Positions 34,826-42,941 of a stretch of DNA of 64,000 nucleotides are shown here, piece by piece. The notes beneath the pieces were generated by a model. The model searched no databases. It was not told the DNA's origin and saw only the letters and a program-made list of their open reading frames with translations. This DNA is from Vreelandella lutescens. Lineage in GTDB: Bacteria; Pseudomonadota; Gammaproteobacteria; Pseudomonadales; Halomonadaceae. The DNA lies in contig NZ_BMHM01000008.1 of assembly GCF_014640815.1 (NCBI RefSeq), forward strand, positions 1-64,000, given 5' to 3'. The position numbers and the translations under genes are program-made. The number at the start of each line of letters is the position of its first letter. Within the stretch, counting starts at the first letter, position 1.

Positions 34826-37800
34826 TGAACAACCCTAAGCAAACCATTAACGGGTGACAGCTCGATTACCCGCGCCTTTAACAACTCTCGATAACGCTTT
34901 TCACCGATACCAATGGCCGCTGGTATGCTAAACTCTGCCGCACGAATCGCCATATGTGAATTAGCCCCACCGTAAAGAGTGATTAAGCCTGCAATATTTT
35001 GGCCAAACAACCAATCATAGCCAGGGTCTGCTTGGGGGATTAATACGATATAGTCTGCGACATTAGTAGAATTCCTCGTGCATTCCTGGCTTAAATCAAG
35101 ACAGCTTGCCGTTACGCTATTTGATCCGATAAAGTTTGGCTGATCAGCACCTAATATAAAAGTATCGAGCTCTGCTATACTCTTGAGAAGAGGGGGCATT
35201 TCACAGGCTGCAGCGACGCGCCGGTTTCGGAGTGCTTGATCGGCTTGTTTACATAGATGCTCAACTGAGTCCTCTAGGCTCAATGAGGCCATATCCAGAT
35301 TTAGTAAAGCATCTAGCGGCAGATTAGCTAGTTGCTCACGTTTAAGCCCCATTTCATCTCCTGCGTGGGCGAAGGCCTCTAGGGCGGCCGAAAGGTTACG
35401 TGAGAAAGCAAACTTGGCGTATTCTCGACCTTCAATCGATTGGCGCAAGAACCGCTCTACCACCTCTGGATCGCTAGGTAACCCAATACACTTGATTTCA
35501 CGAAAGAACTTCTTTCGCTCTAGTTGCCAGGCATCGCGGTGTTGCGGTGTATGATGAATTGATTGAGACTGTTCAACCAGCGGGCGTAAATAACGCTCTG
35601 GATCTGCATCGTAGCGTGGAGAAGTAATATCATAGGTGCCAGGGCGCAAGTGCCCATAGCGATCAATAAAGGTTTCCCACGATAACTCACCAACGGCCGT
35701 CGCATGAGCGTCATCAGTGAATTGGTGGCTCACAGTACGTATAGTTGAAAGAAAGCTTTCTCGGGCAGCACGACTGATAGCTCCAGTAGCTTCGGCTTCT
35801 TTTAGAAGCGTTACTGCTATGAAGCTGCTTCGTGCTAAATGTGCGAATGGGAGCGTTCCTAAGCGACGGCAGTCACCTAACAGCAGCCTAGCACGTTCCA
35901 GTGGTGCTAAAGCTGTGTTTGCCTTAAGAGTTTCGAAGCGCTGCTCCAACTGCTCTATAAAATCCAGATCTCGTTGACAGCGATAAAAGGCATTGCTTGT
36001 AATGGAACTAAGCTCACGCTTTAAGATGCCTACCTCCTCCGGTTTGAACCCTCCTTCATGAAGCAGCCGTTGCTCCCAGCGATTGAAATTAGGGCCTAAG
36101 CAAGTGGGTACAACATCAAACTCTATTTTATCATGAAGCTCTGGGTGGTGGCGAAGCCAGTTGGTGGTGAAGTCAAGCAAGCGGCCTGCCAGTGCTTCCG
36201 GTACATTCGCGGGTATAAATGATGCAAAACTGGCTCGCACATCGATGTAGGGGTGTCCGGCAAACTCCGTAAGCAGTGGAGCCGGGCGGACATCGCGATA
36301 GCCGTATTCAGCTCGCTGAGTGGCCCAGGTCTCATCCAGTATAAGGTAACGATACAGGCTTTTAGCCAACGCGCTAGGTGTAGTGCCTATGATCTCGGCT
36401 GGGTTCCAGTCGGGCATTACGCCATAGATCGGAGCGGCCTTTCCAGGTAGATGGGGAGGGAGAGCTGAAAGAGTTTTCCATCGCATCTTAGCTTGCTGTA
36501 AAAAATGGTCGCAGGTTTTATCATCAAGGTTGCTGGCTGTTCGATCTACTGCAATGGGACGAACCTGAAGAATGTGCACTGTATCTGCAGCATCAATCGC
36601 AAATTCGATATCGAGCGCATCGTACTCGAGTAAGGTTTCGATCTCGAGCAGTCCTTTAATTAGGCCTGCTAACCTAGGCTCTGGTAATGTGATTGTGTCT
36701 GCAGTTTGTCGACGTAGCAGTAGTGTCCGGTGATCGGTACTGGCACCACTAGTAATTGCTTCGGTATTGCCATTAGTTTCATAGTTTATGACATACCATG
36801 GTGCCCCATGCACGAGTGTACGAGTGAAGGCCACGCCACTGACTTGAACATTGCTCACCATCGGCTGAACTAACACTTGGTCGCTGTTATCAGACTTACC
36901 GTAGGAGAGAATGACCTGCTGGATCGCATCTTTAAGTGCTGGGCCAGGCAAGACATTGAGGACGCTGTCATAGCCGCCTGCATTAGAAGCGTCAAAGGAA
37001 TCTTCGCTGTGCGCGCTTGAGCGTACAACTAATGGCTGGTCGCCAAAGTGATCGACTATATTGTGTATCACCAGGTTGGGGTTAGCTTGCCACTCTTGTA
37101 CAGAGAAAGCTTCCTGATCCTGAATAACGGCATGGCTCATCATGCCCCTTAAACGGCTGAGGGTTTCGGCTTTAGTGCCTAAGATAAACCGAGCGATATC
37201 TTGAGGTGCATTGTACTCGGCCCAGTCCCCGGCTACGTCAACGCCGGCAATACTTAGGCCATTAGCGCGGAGGTACTCAATGTATTCGGATAAATGACTT
37301 TTGCGCAGGCTTTCAGGTGGATATTCTTTAAATGTTGATATGAATTTTAGTGCTGCTGGTGAAAAGCGAACAAGCCCAATGAATTCACCATTCGCCCAGT
37401 CGACGGGTAGATTCTCTCCAAGGCGAGTTAAATATCCCTTGTTAGCCATGACAAGCTCGCGGTGCAATAGATCATTGGCATTACGCCCTACATAGCGGTG
37501 TTTCCAGGCACTGTCCCATGCAACAGCAATATCTGCCTCACAGCTTGTGAGCGCCTTGGGAATGGAGGAGCGAAAGAGAACATCGCTATAGCAGACTAGT
37601 AATGGTTCATCATAACCAAATGGCGCAGTAAATAGCGATGTAGCACTGCCAGTACTTTCCCAATGCTCATTGACAACTATTGGTAAATCTGGGTGTCGTG
37701 TTTTGATAGAGTTGGATTTATATCCAGCTACAAATAAAGTATCTTTGATATCTACACTACAGGCATCCAGCTGCCACTGTAGTATTGATGTTCCTGAGCG

Positions 37801-37872
37801 GGCTTCATTTAGAGCCGCGGGAAGCTTTCCATGATGAGGAGCTCCTGCCCCTAAAATGATAAGTTTAGGCAT
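34822..37872 (-). CDS. PEP-synthase-like kinase with fused nucleotidyltransferase domain, probable L-glutamine kinase (Cj1418-like)
   Basis: This 1016-residue protein has three parts. Residues 1 to about 235 are a nucleotidyltransferase-like domain related to the 33444 gene, with a changed nucleotide loop (ILGAGAPHHGKLPAAL). About 250-440 are the ATP-grasp domain of the PEP synthase/PPDK family (VVRSSAHSEDSFDASNAGG, ending in HILQVRPI). About 925-1016 are the phosphohistidine swivel domain, with His973 in YGGANSHMAIRAAE. The PEP/pyruvate TIM barrel is missing, as in C. jejuni Cj1418, which uses ATP to make L-glutamine phosphate (AMP and Pi released). The central 480 residues presumably bind the acceptor. 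It starts 29 bases after the aminotransferase gene and overlaps the hydrolase gene. Confidence 0.83.
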   Translation of the reverse strand: MPKLIILGAGAPHHGKLPAALNEARSGTSILQWQLDACSVDIKDTLFVAGYKSNSIKTRHPDLPIVVNEHWESTGSATSLFTAPFGYDEPLLVCYSDVLFRSSIPKALTSCEADIAVAWDSAWKHRYVGRNANDLLHRELVMANKGYLTRLGENLPVDWANGEFIGLVRFSPAALKFISTFKEYPPESLRKSHLSEYIEYLRANGLSIAGVDVAGDWAEYNAPQDIARFILGTKAETLSRLRGMMSHAVIQDQEAFSVQEWQANPNLVIHNIVDHFGDQPLVVRSSAHSEDSFDASNAGGYDSVLNVLPGPALKDAIQQVILSYGKSDNSDQVLVQPMVSNVQVSGVAFTRTLVHGAPWYVINYETNGNTEAITSGASTDHRTLLLRRQTADTITLPEPRLAGLIKGLLEIETLLEYDALDIEFAIDAADTVHILQVRPIAVDRTASNLDDKTCDHFLQQAKMRWKTLSALPPHLPGKAAPIYGVMPDWNPAEIIGTTPSALAKSLYRYLILDETWATQRAEYGYRDVRPAPLLTEFAGHPYIDVRASFASFIPANVPEALAGRLLDFTTNWLRHHPELHDKIEFDVVPTCLGPNFNRWEQRLLHEGGFKPEEVGILKRELSSITSNAFYRCQRDLDFIEQLEQRFETLKANTALAPLERARLLLGDCRRLGTLPFAHLARSSFIAVTLLKEAEATGAISRAARESFLSTIRTVSHQFTDDAHATAVGELSWETFIDRYGHLRPGTYDITSPRYDADPERYLRPLVEQSQSIHHTPQHRDAWQLERKKFFREIKCIGLPSDPEVVERFLRQSIEGREYAKFAFSRNLSAALEAFAHAGDEMGLKREQLANLPLDALLNLDMASLSLEDSVEHLCKQADQALRNRRVAAACEMPPLLKSIAELDTFILGADQPNFIGSNSVTASCLDLSQECTRNSTNVADYIVLIPQADPGYDWLFGQNIAGLITLYGGANSHMAIRAAEFSIPAAIGIGEKRYRELLKARVIELSPVNGLLRVVQ

Positions 37873-37901
37873 AAGGAAGACTCAATTTTTCAATGTTGCA
37901 G

Positions 37902-39032
37902 TTAGGCATTTGCTTCCTTGTTGAACAAGTCGCAAGTTTTTATAATCTCTTCTATGTCATTAGATTTTGTAACAGGGCTTATTGGAAGGCTAATAACTTC
38001 TTTATGAATACTTTCAGTGATCGGGAATGAAGGTTTGCTCCAATGTCTGTAGGCCTGTTGCTCGTGAATGGGTATGGGGTAATGTATTAAAGTTTGGATG
38101 TCATTTTCAAGTAGATGGCTCTGTAGTGCTTCACGTTGAGTGTTTCGAATAACAAAAAGATGCCAGACATGTGATTTGTCGCTAAGAGCTGATTCACTAT
38201 TGATTTCTGGTAAATGTATCAGGGGATTCTTGATGCCCGTAAGATATGCATGTGCGATTTTTCGCCTGGCCACGATTTCATCGTCTAAATAGCGTAATTT
38301 TACTCGTAGCATGGCCGCCTGAATTTCATCTAGCCTGCTGTTTACCCCTTGATATACATTGTGGTATTTTATATGTGAACCGTAGTTTCCAAGAGCACGC
38401 AAAATTTTTATTAGATCTTCATCATCAGTAGTGATAGCGCCGGCATCGCCTAAGGCTCCTAGGTTTTTTCCAGGGTAGAAGCTAAAGCCTGCAGCATCCC
38501 CCCAGTTTCCTGCTTTACGGCCATTTAAGCCTGCTCCGTGTGCTTGGGCAGCATCTTCCAATACTAATAGCTGATGGCGCTCAGCAATATCTATAATAGC
38601 TGGCATGTCAGCCAGCTTGCCGTACAAGTGAACAGGTAATATAACTCGTGTCTTAGTGGTAATAGCTTGCTCAGTTTTTTTCGGGCATAGATTGTAAGTG
38701 GCTTTGTCTGGTTCAACCAGTATAGGGGTGAGGTTGTTTTCTGTAATTGCTAGTACAGTTGCAATATATGTGTTTGCCGGAACGATTACTTCATCACCTT
38801 CTTTAACTTTTCCCAACTCTTTCCAAGCTCGGAGAGTTAGCGTTAAGGCATCTAGACCGTTTGCTACACCTATGCAATATTTGCTTCCGCAATATTCAGA
38901 AAACTCTTTCTCAAATGCGCTTAACTGTTGGCCATTAATATACCATCCAGAGTCAATGACATCAGTGCAGGCCGTGATAAGTTCATTGCGATAGTGTTCG
39001 TTTATGCTTTTGAGATCAAGGAATGGAATCAT
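37902..39032 (-). CDS. dTDP-3-oxo-sugar aminotransferase, FdtB/QdtB-like
   Basis: This 376-residue PLP enzyme of the DegT/DnrJ/EryC1 family puts an amino group on C3 of a dTDP-3-keto-6-deoxyhexose, normally using glutamate. The PLP-binding Lys is in [26 protein letters not shown] holds the cofactor Asp, and [12 protein letters not shown] is also typical. Its neighbours (RmlB, RmlA, FdtA-like isomerase, acyltransferase) fix the 3-amino role. It overlaps the acyltransferase stop (ATGA). Whether the product has galacto (Fuc3N) or gluco (Qui3N) form depends on the isomerase and cannot be read with confidence. Confidence 0.9.
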   Translation of the reverse strand: MIPFLDLKSINEHYRNELITACTDVIDSGWYINGQQLSAFEKEFSEYCGSKYCIGVANGLDALTLTLRAWKELGKVKEGDEVIVPANTYIATVLAITENNLTPILVEPDKATYNLCPKKTEQAITTKTRVILPVHLYGKLADMPAIIDIAERHQLLVLEDAAQAHGAGLNGRKAGNWGDAAGFSFYPGKNLGALGDAGAITTDDEDLIKILRALGNYGSHIKYHNVYQGVNSRLDEIQAAMLRVKLRYLDDEIVARRKIAHAYLTGIKNPLIHLPEINSESALSDKSHVWHLFVIRNTQREALQSHLLENDIQTLIHYPIPIHEQQAYRHWSKPSFPITESIHKEVISLPISPVTKSNDIEEIIKTCDLFNKEANA

Positions 39033-39493
39033 TGTTTGAGGTGCCTTATTATTTTAGCTGGATTGCCGACGACTACCGCATTTTCAGGTACATCTTGTGT
39101 GACTACTGCACCTGCTCCAATCATAGAGTGAGCACCTATAGTGATGCCGGGAAGCAGGGTTGCATTAGCCCCAATGCTAGCTCCTTGTTTAATCGTAACT
39201 CCTTTGAAAGTCTCAAGATGGGCTTTTGAACGTGGGAATGGATCGTTGGTAAATGTGGCATTAGGACCAATAAAAACTTGATCTTCGATACGTGTGCCGT
39301 TCCATAAATATACGCCAGATTTTATTGTGACTCTGGCACCAATAACAACATCGTCTTCTATGAAGGTGTGAGCACAAATATTACATTCGGGGCCGATTTT
39401 TGCACCTTCAAGTACTACGCTGAATTGCCAAATACGAGTACCTGGACCAATGTCTATGCTGGCTACGTCAGCTAGTGGGTGTATGATTGGCAT
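39029..39493 (-). CDS. Left-handed beta-helix acyltransferase, FdtC/QdtC-like
   Basis: This 154-residue hexapeptide-repeat enzyme shows many (I/V/L)GxxxxI-type turns and the GIGAGAVV-like coil [20 protein letters not shown] near the C-terminus. Such proteins acetylate dTDP-3-amino sugars with acetyl-CoA and act as trimers. The likely general base is a His in the [12 protein letters not shown] coil. It overlaps the ketoisomerase gene by 26 bases and the aminotransferase by four, so the three are tightly co-translated. Confidence 0.87.
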   Translation of the reverse strand: MPIIHPLADVASIDIGPGTRIWQFSVVLEGAKIGPECNICAHTFIEDDVVIGARVTIKSGVYLWNGTRIEDQVFIGPNATFTNDPFPRSKAHLETFKGVTIKQGASIGANATLLPGITIGAHSMIGAGAVVTQDVPENAVVVGNPAKIIRHLKQ

Positions 39494-39896
39494 TTTGGCT
39501 TATCCTTGTGAATTCTTTATAGTCGCGGATATAGTCTTTTTCATCGTAGTGCTCACTGGCCAGGATAATAAGTACACAGTCATCACTAAAGTCGTGCATT
39601 TCTCGCCACATCAGACTGTCAATTAAAAGTCCCTTTGTAGGAGCGTTCATTTGCACTGACTCTCGAGTTTTACCATCGTCTAATACCATGCGACAGCTTC
39701 CAGAAATACAAATCGCCACTTGCTTTAGTTTTTTATGTGCATGAAATCCTCGGCTGACGTCAGGTGCTGTATGATATATGTAGTAAACACGCTTGATGTC
39801 AAACGGCACTGCTTGTTCATGGCCTATCTCAAGTGCAACCAGTTGCCCTCTATGGTCTCCTAAACTTTGAAAGTCAATCCACTGTATTAGACTCAT
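39468..39896 (-). CDS. dTDP-4-oxo-6-deoxyhexose 3,4-ketoisomerase, FdtA/QdtA (WxcM-like)
   Basis: This 142-residue cupin moves the keto group from C4 to C3 of the RmlB product. The signature [19 protein letters not shown] (quoted in full) carries the conserved catalytic His pair in [15 protein letters not shown] precedes it as usual. FdtA (galacto, toward Fuc3NAc) and QdtA (gluco, toward Qui3NAc) differ by few residues, and I do not choose between them. The gene lies three bases downstream of rmlA. Confidence 0.9.
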   Translation of the reverse strand: MSLIQWIDFQSLGDHRGQLVALEIGHEQAVPFDIKRVYYIYHTAPDVSRGFHAHKKLKQVAICISGSCRMVLDDGKTRESVQMNAPTKGLLIDSLMWREMHDFSDDCVLIILASEHYDEKDYIRDYKEFTRISQNANHTPTS

Positions 39897-39899
39897 AGC

Positions 39900-40769
39900 T
39901 TATCTGCCTTCTATTAAAGCGAGTAGGTACTGTCCATAGCTACTTTTGATCAGATGATTGCCTTGCCTCTCTATATCACGTGCGCTTAGCCAGCCCTGTT
40001 TGAAAGAAATTTCTTCTAGACATGCAATTTTATAGCCTTGGCGTTTTTCAATGGTCTCTACAAACTGAGCAGCCTCAAGTAAACTCTCATGAGTGCCAGT
40101 GTCTAGCCAAGCAAACCCACGGCCAAGTACTTCAACTCGTAAATTGCCATGTTCAAGGTATTCTTGGTTAATGCTAGTGATTTCCAGTTCGCCACGCTCA
40201 GAGGGCTTCACCCCTTTAGCAATATCAATAACACTATTGTCATAAAAATATAGCCCTGTTACTGCATAATTGGAGCGAGGCTTGATAGGTTTTTCTTCTA
40301 AACTGACTGCACGCTTAAGAGAATTAAATTCAACGACCCCAAAGCGTTCTGGGTCTTTTACCTGGTATCCAAATACAGTGGCACCATTGCTCATAGCAGA
40401 CGCTTGAAGGAGCATTTGCGTAAAGCCCTGGCCGTAAAAAATATTATCGCCCAAGGCTAGGCACACACCATCGTTGCCAATAAATCGTTCTCCAATCAAA
40501 AATGCCTGGGCTAACCCTTCTGGTTTAGGCTGTATCGCATAGCAAAGACGAATACCAAAACGGCTACCGTCTCCTAGCAACCGCTGAAAACTTGCTTGAT
40601 CGTCCGGCGTGGTAATGATTAAGACGTCTTGTATACCCGCTAGCATGAGCACTGAAAGCGGATAGTAAATCATCGGCTTATCGTAAATGGGTAAAAGCTG
40701 TTTGGAGACGCCCATGGTAATAGGATATAACCGTGAGCCGTTCCCACCTGCCAGAATGATGCCTTTCAT
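39900..40769 (-). CDS. rmlA: Glucose-1-phosphate thymidylyltransferase
   Basis: This 289-residue enzyme makes dTDP-glucose from dTTP and glucose-1-phosphate, the entry to dTDP-deoxysugars. Motifs are [45 protein letters not shown] with the metal Asp, and the EKP and [12 protein letters not shown] blocks. Length is typical. It is second in the leftward operon, 56 bases after rmlB. Confidence 0.96.
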   Translation of the reverse strand: MKGIILAGGNGSRLYPITMGVSKQLLPIYDKPMIYYPLSVLMLAGIQDVLIITTPDDQASFQRLLGDGSRFGIRLCYAIQPKPEGLAQAFLIGERFIGNDGVCLALGDNIFYGQGFTQMLLQASAMSNGATVFGYQVKDPERFGVVEFNSLKRAVSLEEKPIKPRSNYAVTGLYFYDNSVIDIAKGVKPSERGELEITSINQEYLEHGNLRVEVLGRGFAWLDTGTHESLLEAAQFVETIEKRQGYKIACLEEISFKQGWLSARDIERQGNHLIKSSYGQYLLALIEGR

Positions 40770-40825
40770 GGTTATCCTTTGTTTTGAATGATCATACGAC
40801 GATGGATACTTTTACTCATATCTCG

Positions 40826-41833
40826 TTATGGCTGCTCATGTCTACATAATGCCCATTCCACAGTTTTACGTAACCCGCTGCTAAAGCTTTCTCGTGGACG
40901 CCATCCAAGCTCATGAGTGATTTTCTGGTGGTCAATCGCATAGCGCAGATCATGCCCTGGGCGGTCGGTTACGAAAGCGATCTGTTCTGCGTAGGAGCCC
41001 GTGGTTCGGGGTGCTAACTCGTCCAGCATCACACAGATCTCATTGACGACATCAATATTCGCATGTTCATTACTTCCGCCAATGTTGTAGGTTTCACCCA
41101 CACGGCCAGAAGTAAGCACGCAGTGAAGCGCACGTGCATGATCTTCCACGTACAGCCAGTCTCTTTGCTGCTGGCCGTTTCCATAGACAGGTAATGGCTT
41201 TCCAGCCAACGCCTGGCTGATCATGAGGGGAATGAGTTTTTCCTGATGCTGCCAGGGGCCGTAGTTATTGGAACAGTTGGTAACCACGACAGGTAGGTTA
41301 TAGGTACGGTGCCAAGCCCGTACTAGATGGTCAGAACTTGCCTTGCTGGCTGAATATGGAGAGCTGGGAGCATAAGGCGTGGTTTCAATGAATGCTGGAG
41401 CTTCAGGCAACAAATCCCCATACACCTCGTCGGTGGAGACGTGATGAAAACGAAAAGCTTTGCGTTGGCTGTCCGGTAATGTCTGCCAGTAATGACGGCT
41501 AGCCTCTAAGAGCGTGTAAGTGCCCACAATATTGGTGGCAATAAAATCAGCAGGCCCGCTGATGGAGCGATCCACATGGCTCTCAGCGGCAAGATGCATC
41601 ACCGCGTTCGGTTGATACTTTGCAAACAGCGTTTGGAGGGCGACTGGGTCACAGATATCTGCTTGTGCTAGATAGTGGCGCTCGTTCTCACGCACAGCGT
41701 CCAGAGCGTCTAAATTGGCAGCGTAGGTTAGCTTATCGATGTTGATCACGCGCGAGTCGGTGTGTTTCATCAAGTAGCGTATCACCGCACTACCGATGAA
41801 TCCCGCGCCGCCTGTTACAACCAATGTGGTCAT
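40826..41833 (-). CDS. rmlB: dTDP-glucose 4,6-dehydratase
   Basis: This 335-residue extended SDR enzyme turns dTDP-glucose into dTDP-4-keto-6-deoxyglucose. The NAD site is [13 protein letters not shown], the catalytic set is STDEVYGDL (Thr-Asp-Glu) with Tyr and Lys in [10 protein letters not shown], and [17 protein letters not shown] is diagnostic. The start at 41833 is chosen because the next codons encode the NAD-binding strand; a longer frame to 41929 is unlike the family. It is the first gene of the operon. rmlC and rmlD are absent, so rhamnose is not the product here. Confidence 0.95.
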   Translation of the reverse strand: MTTLVVTGGAGFIGSAVIRYLMKHTDSRVINIDKLTYAANLDALDAVRENERHYLAQADICDPVALQTLFAKYQPNAVMHLAAESHVDRSISGPADFIATNIVGTYTLLEASRHYWQTLPDSQRKAFRFHHVSTDEVYGDLLPEAPAFIETTPYAPSSPYSASKASSDHLVRAWHRTYNLPVVVTNCSNNYGPWQHQEKLIPLMISQALAGKPLPVYGNGQQQRDWLYVEDHARALHCVLTSGRVGETYNIGGSNEHANIDVVNEICVMLDELAPRTTGSYAEQIAFVTDRPGHDLRYAIDHQKITHELGWRPRESFSSGLRKTVEWALCRHEQP

Positions 41834-42065
41834 GTGGTTGAAGTGCCCTATTACTTTAGCGTTGTTGCAAAGGCATGAAAGCCGTCCTAATGATGAGAGT
41901 TTGCCATAAGTCTTTTCTGTTAATTGCATGAAAAGCGCAGTTGTGTGCGTCTATGTGCTTTCTTTAGCAGATTTGCTGGCCTTGAAGCGCTAGCTTTAAC
42001 ACCGCTTTACGCTTTTTCCTGCTAAATTCCAACAGGGCATCGGGCCCGATGGCGGAGAGACAAGG
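41834..42065. promoter_or_regulatory. Divergent promoter region, rmlB operon / ParA-like gene
   Basis: These 232 bases separate the leftward sugar-phosphoramidate operon from the rightward ParA-like gene. They must contain both promoters. I find no sigma-28 match here, so the glycan operon is probably not under the filament-stage flagellar sigma factor. Confidence 0.5.
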
Positions 42066-42749
42066 ATGGGTAAGGTTCACTTTATTGGCGGTGAGAAGGG
42101 TGGTGTAGGCAAGTCGATGACGGCGCGAGTATTGGCGCAGTATTACATTGACCACGAGCGGCCGTTTTTGGGGTTTGATTGCGATGCCTCCCACGGCACG
42201 TTTTCACGCTTTTATCAGGAATACGCCTCTCCGGTGGTGGTAGGCGATGACGATAGCCTAGACGGCATGCTCTCGGCTGTGGAAGAGCATCCTGATCGCG
42301 ATTTAATTATCGACTTGGCCGCGCAGTCCGCTCAGCCCATCAATCGCTGGATTGAGGAAACCGATGTGTTTGGCCTGCTCGATGAGTTGGGTATGCAGGT
42401 CGTGTGGTGGCACGTGATGGACGATGGCGCAGATTCCGTCACGCTACTGTCTCAGGTATTAACCCGTTACGCGTCGCAGCCGGTGGATGTCGTGGTCGTT
42501 CAGAACCTTGGGCGTGGCGAAAGCTTTGAGCGCTTTGCGCAGTCAGAGGCGTATCAGCAGGCCCGTGTGCAAGGGGCTACTCTCATAGAGCTCCCTCGCT
42601 TGCATGCCAAGCTTACGCAAAAAATCGACTTCAATAACAGCAGTTTTTGGGCGGTGGCCAACGACCGCCGTTTGATGAACATTGCTGAACGTCAGCGTAT
42701 GAAGGTGTGGTTGCGTAAGGCGTATGAGCAGTTTGCGTTTATAGGGTAA
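42066..42749 (+). CDS. ParA/MinD-type P-loop ATPase, orphan
   Basis: This 227-residue protein has the deviant Walker A GGEKGGVGKSMTARVLAQYY, with the signature Lys in KGGVGKS, and an LIIDLAAQS Walker B-like strand. It lacks an N-terminal DNA-binding domain, an amphipathic MinD tail and a partner parB, so a plasmid partition role is unlikely. The ribosome site ggagag lies seven bases upstream. It sits between the glycan operon and the second flagellin, so polar placement of flagella or a FlhG-like role is possible, but it is not FlhG itself by length. Confidence 0.75.
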   Translation: MGKVHFIGGEKGGVGKSMTARVLAQYYIDHERPFLGFDCDASHGTFSRFYQEYASPVVVGDDDSLDGMLSAVEEHPDRDLIIDLAAQSAQPINRWIEETDVFGLLDELGMQVVWWHVMDDGADSVTLLSQVLTRYASQPVDVVVVQNLGRGESFERFAQSEAYQQARVQGATLIELPRLHAKLTQKIDFNNSSFWAVANDRRLMNIAERQRMKVWLRKAYEQFAFIG

Positions 42750-42881
42750 GACCTTCTAAAACGCGCTAGGGCAGGGTGTTTCGATCGAGGGCTCTAGCGC
42801 GTTCCTTCGCCTGCAGTTGATGGTCAATGACAGCAAGGCTGCTTCAAATTGTGCCTAAGTGCGCATCCGTCTCTATGCTGG

Positions 42882-42908
42882 TTAAGTTTTCTGTGTTCCT
42901 GCCGATAG
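42882..42908 (+). promoter_or_regulatory. Sigma-28 (FliA) promoter of flagellin 2
   Basis: ttaagttt, 11 bases, then gccgatag, which matches 14 of 16 consensus positions with exact spacing. It lies 33 bases upstream of the flagellin start codon. Confidence 0.85.
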
Positions 42909-42941
42909 CAAATATAGCCAACGTATAAGGGAATGTTGTTG

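Noticed and set aside
39900-41833. dTDP-rhamnose pathway
   Set aside because: rmlC and rmlD are missing; the following ketoisomerase, acyltransferase and aminotransferase point to a 3-acylamino sugar.
42066-42749. Plasmid or integrated-element partition system
   Set aside because: There is no parB, parS-like repeat set, replication gene or integrase next to the ParA-like gene.
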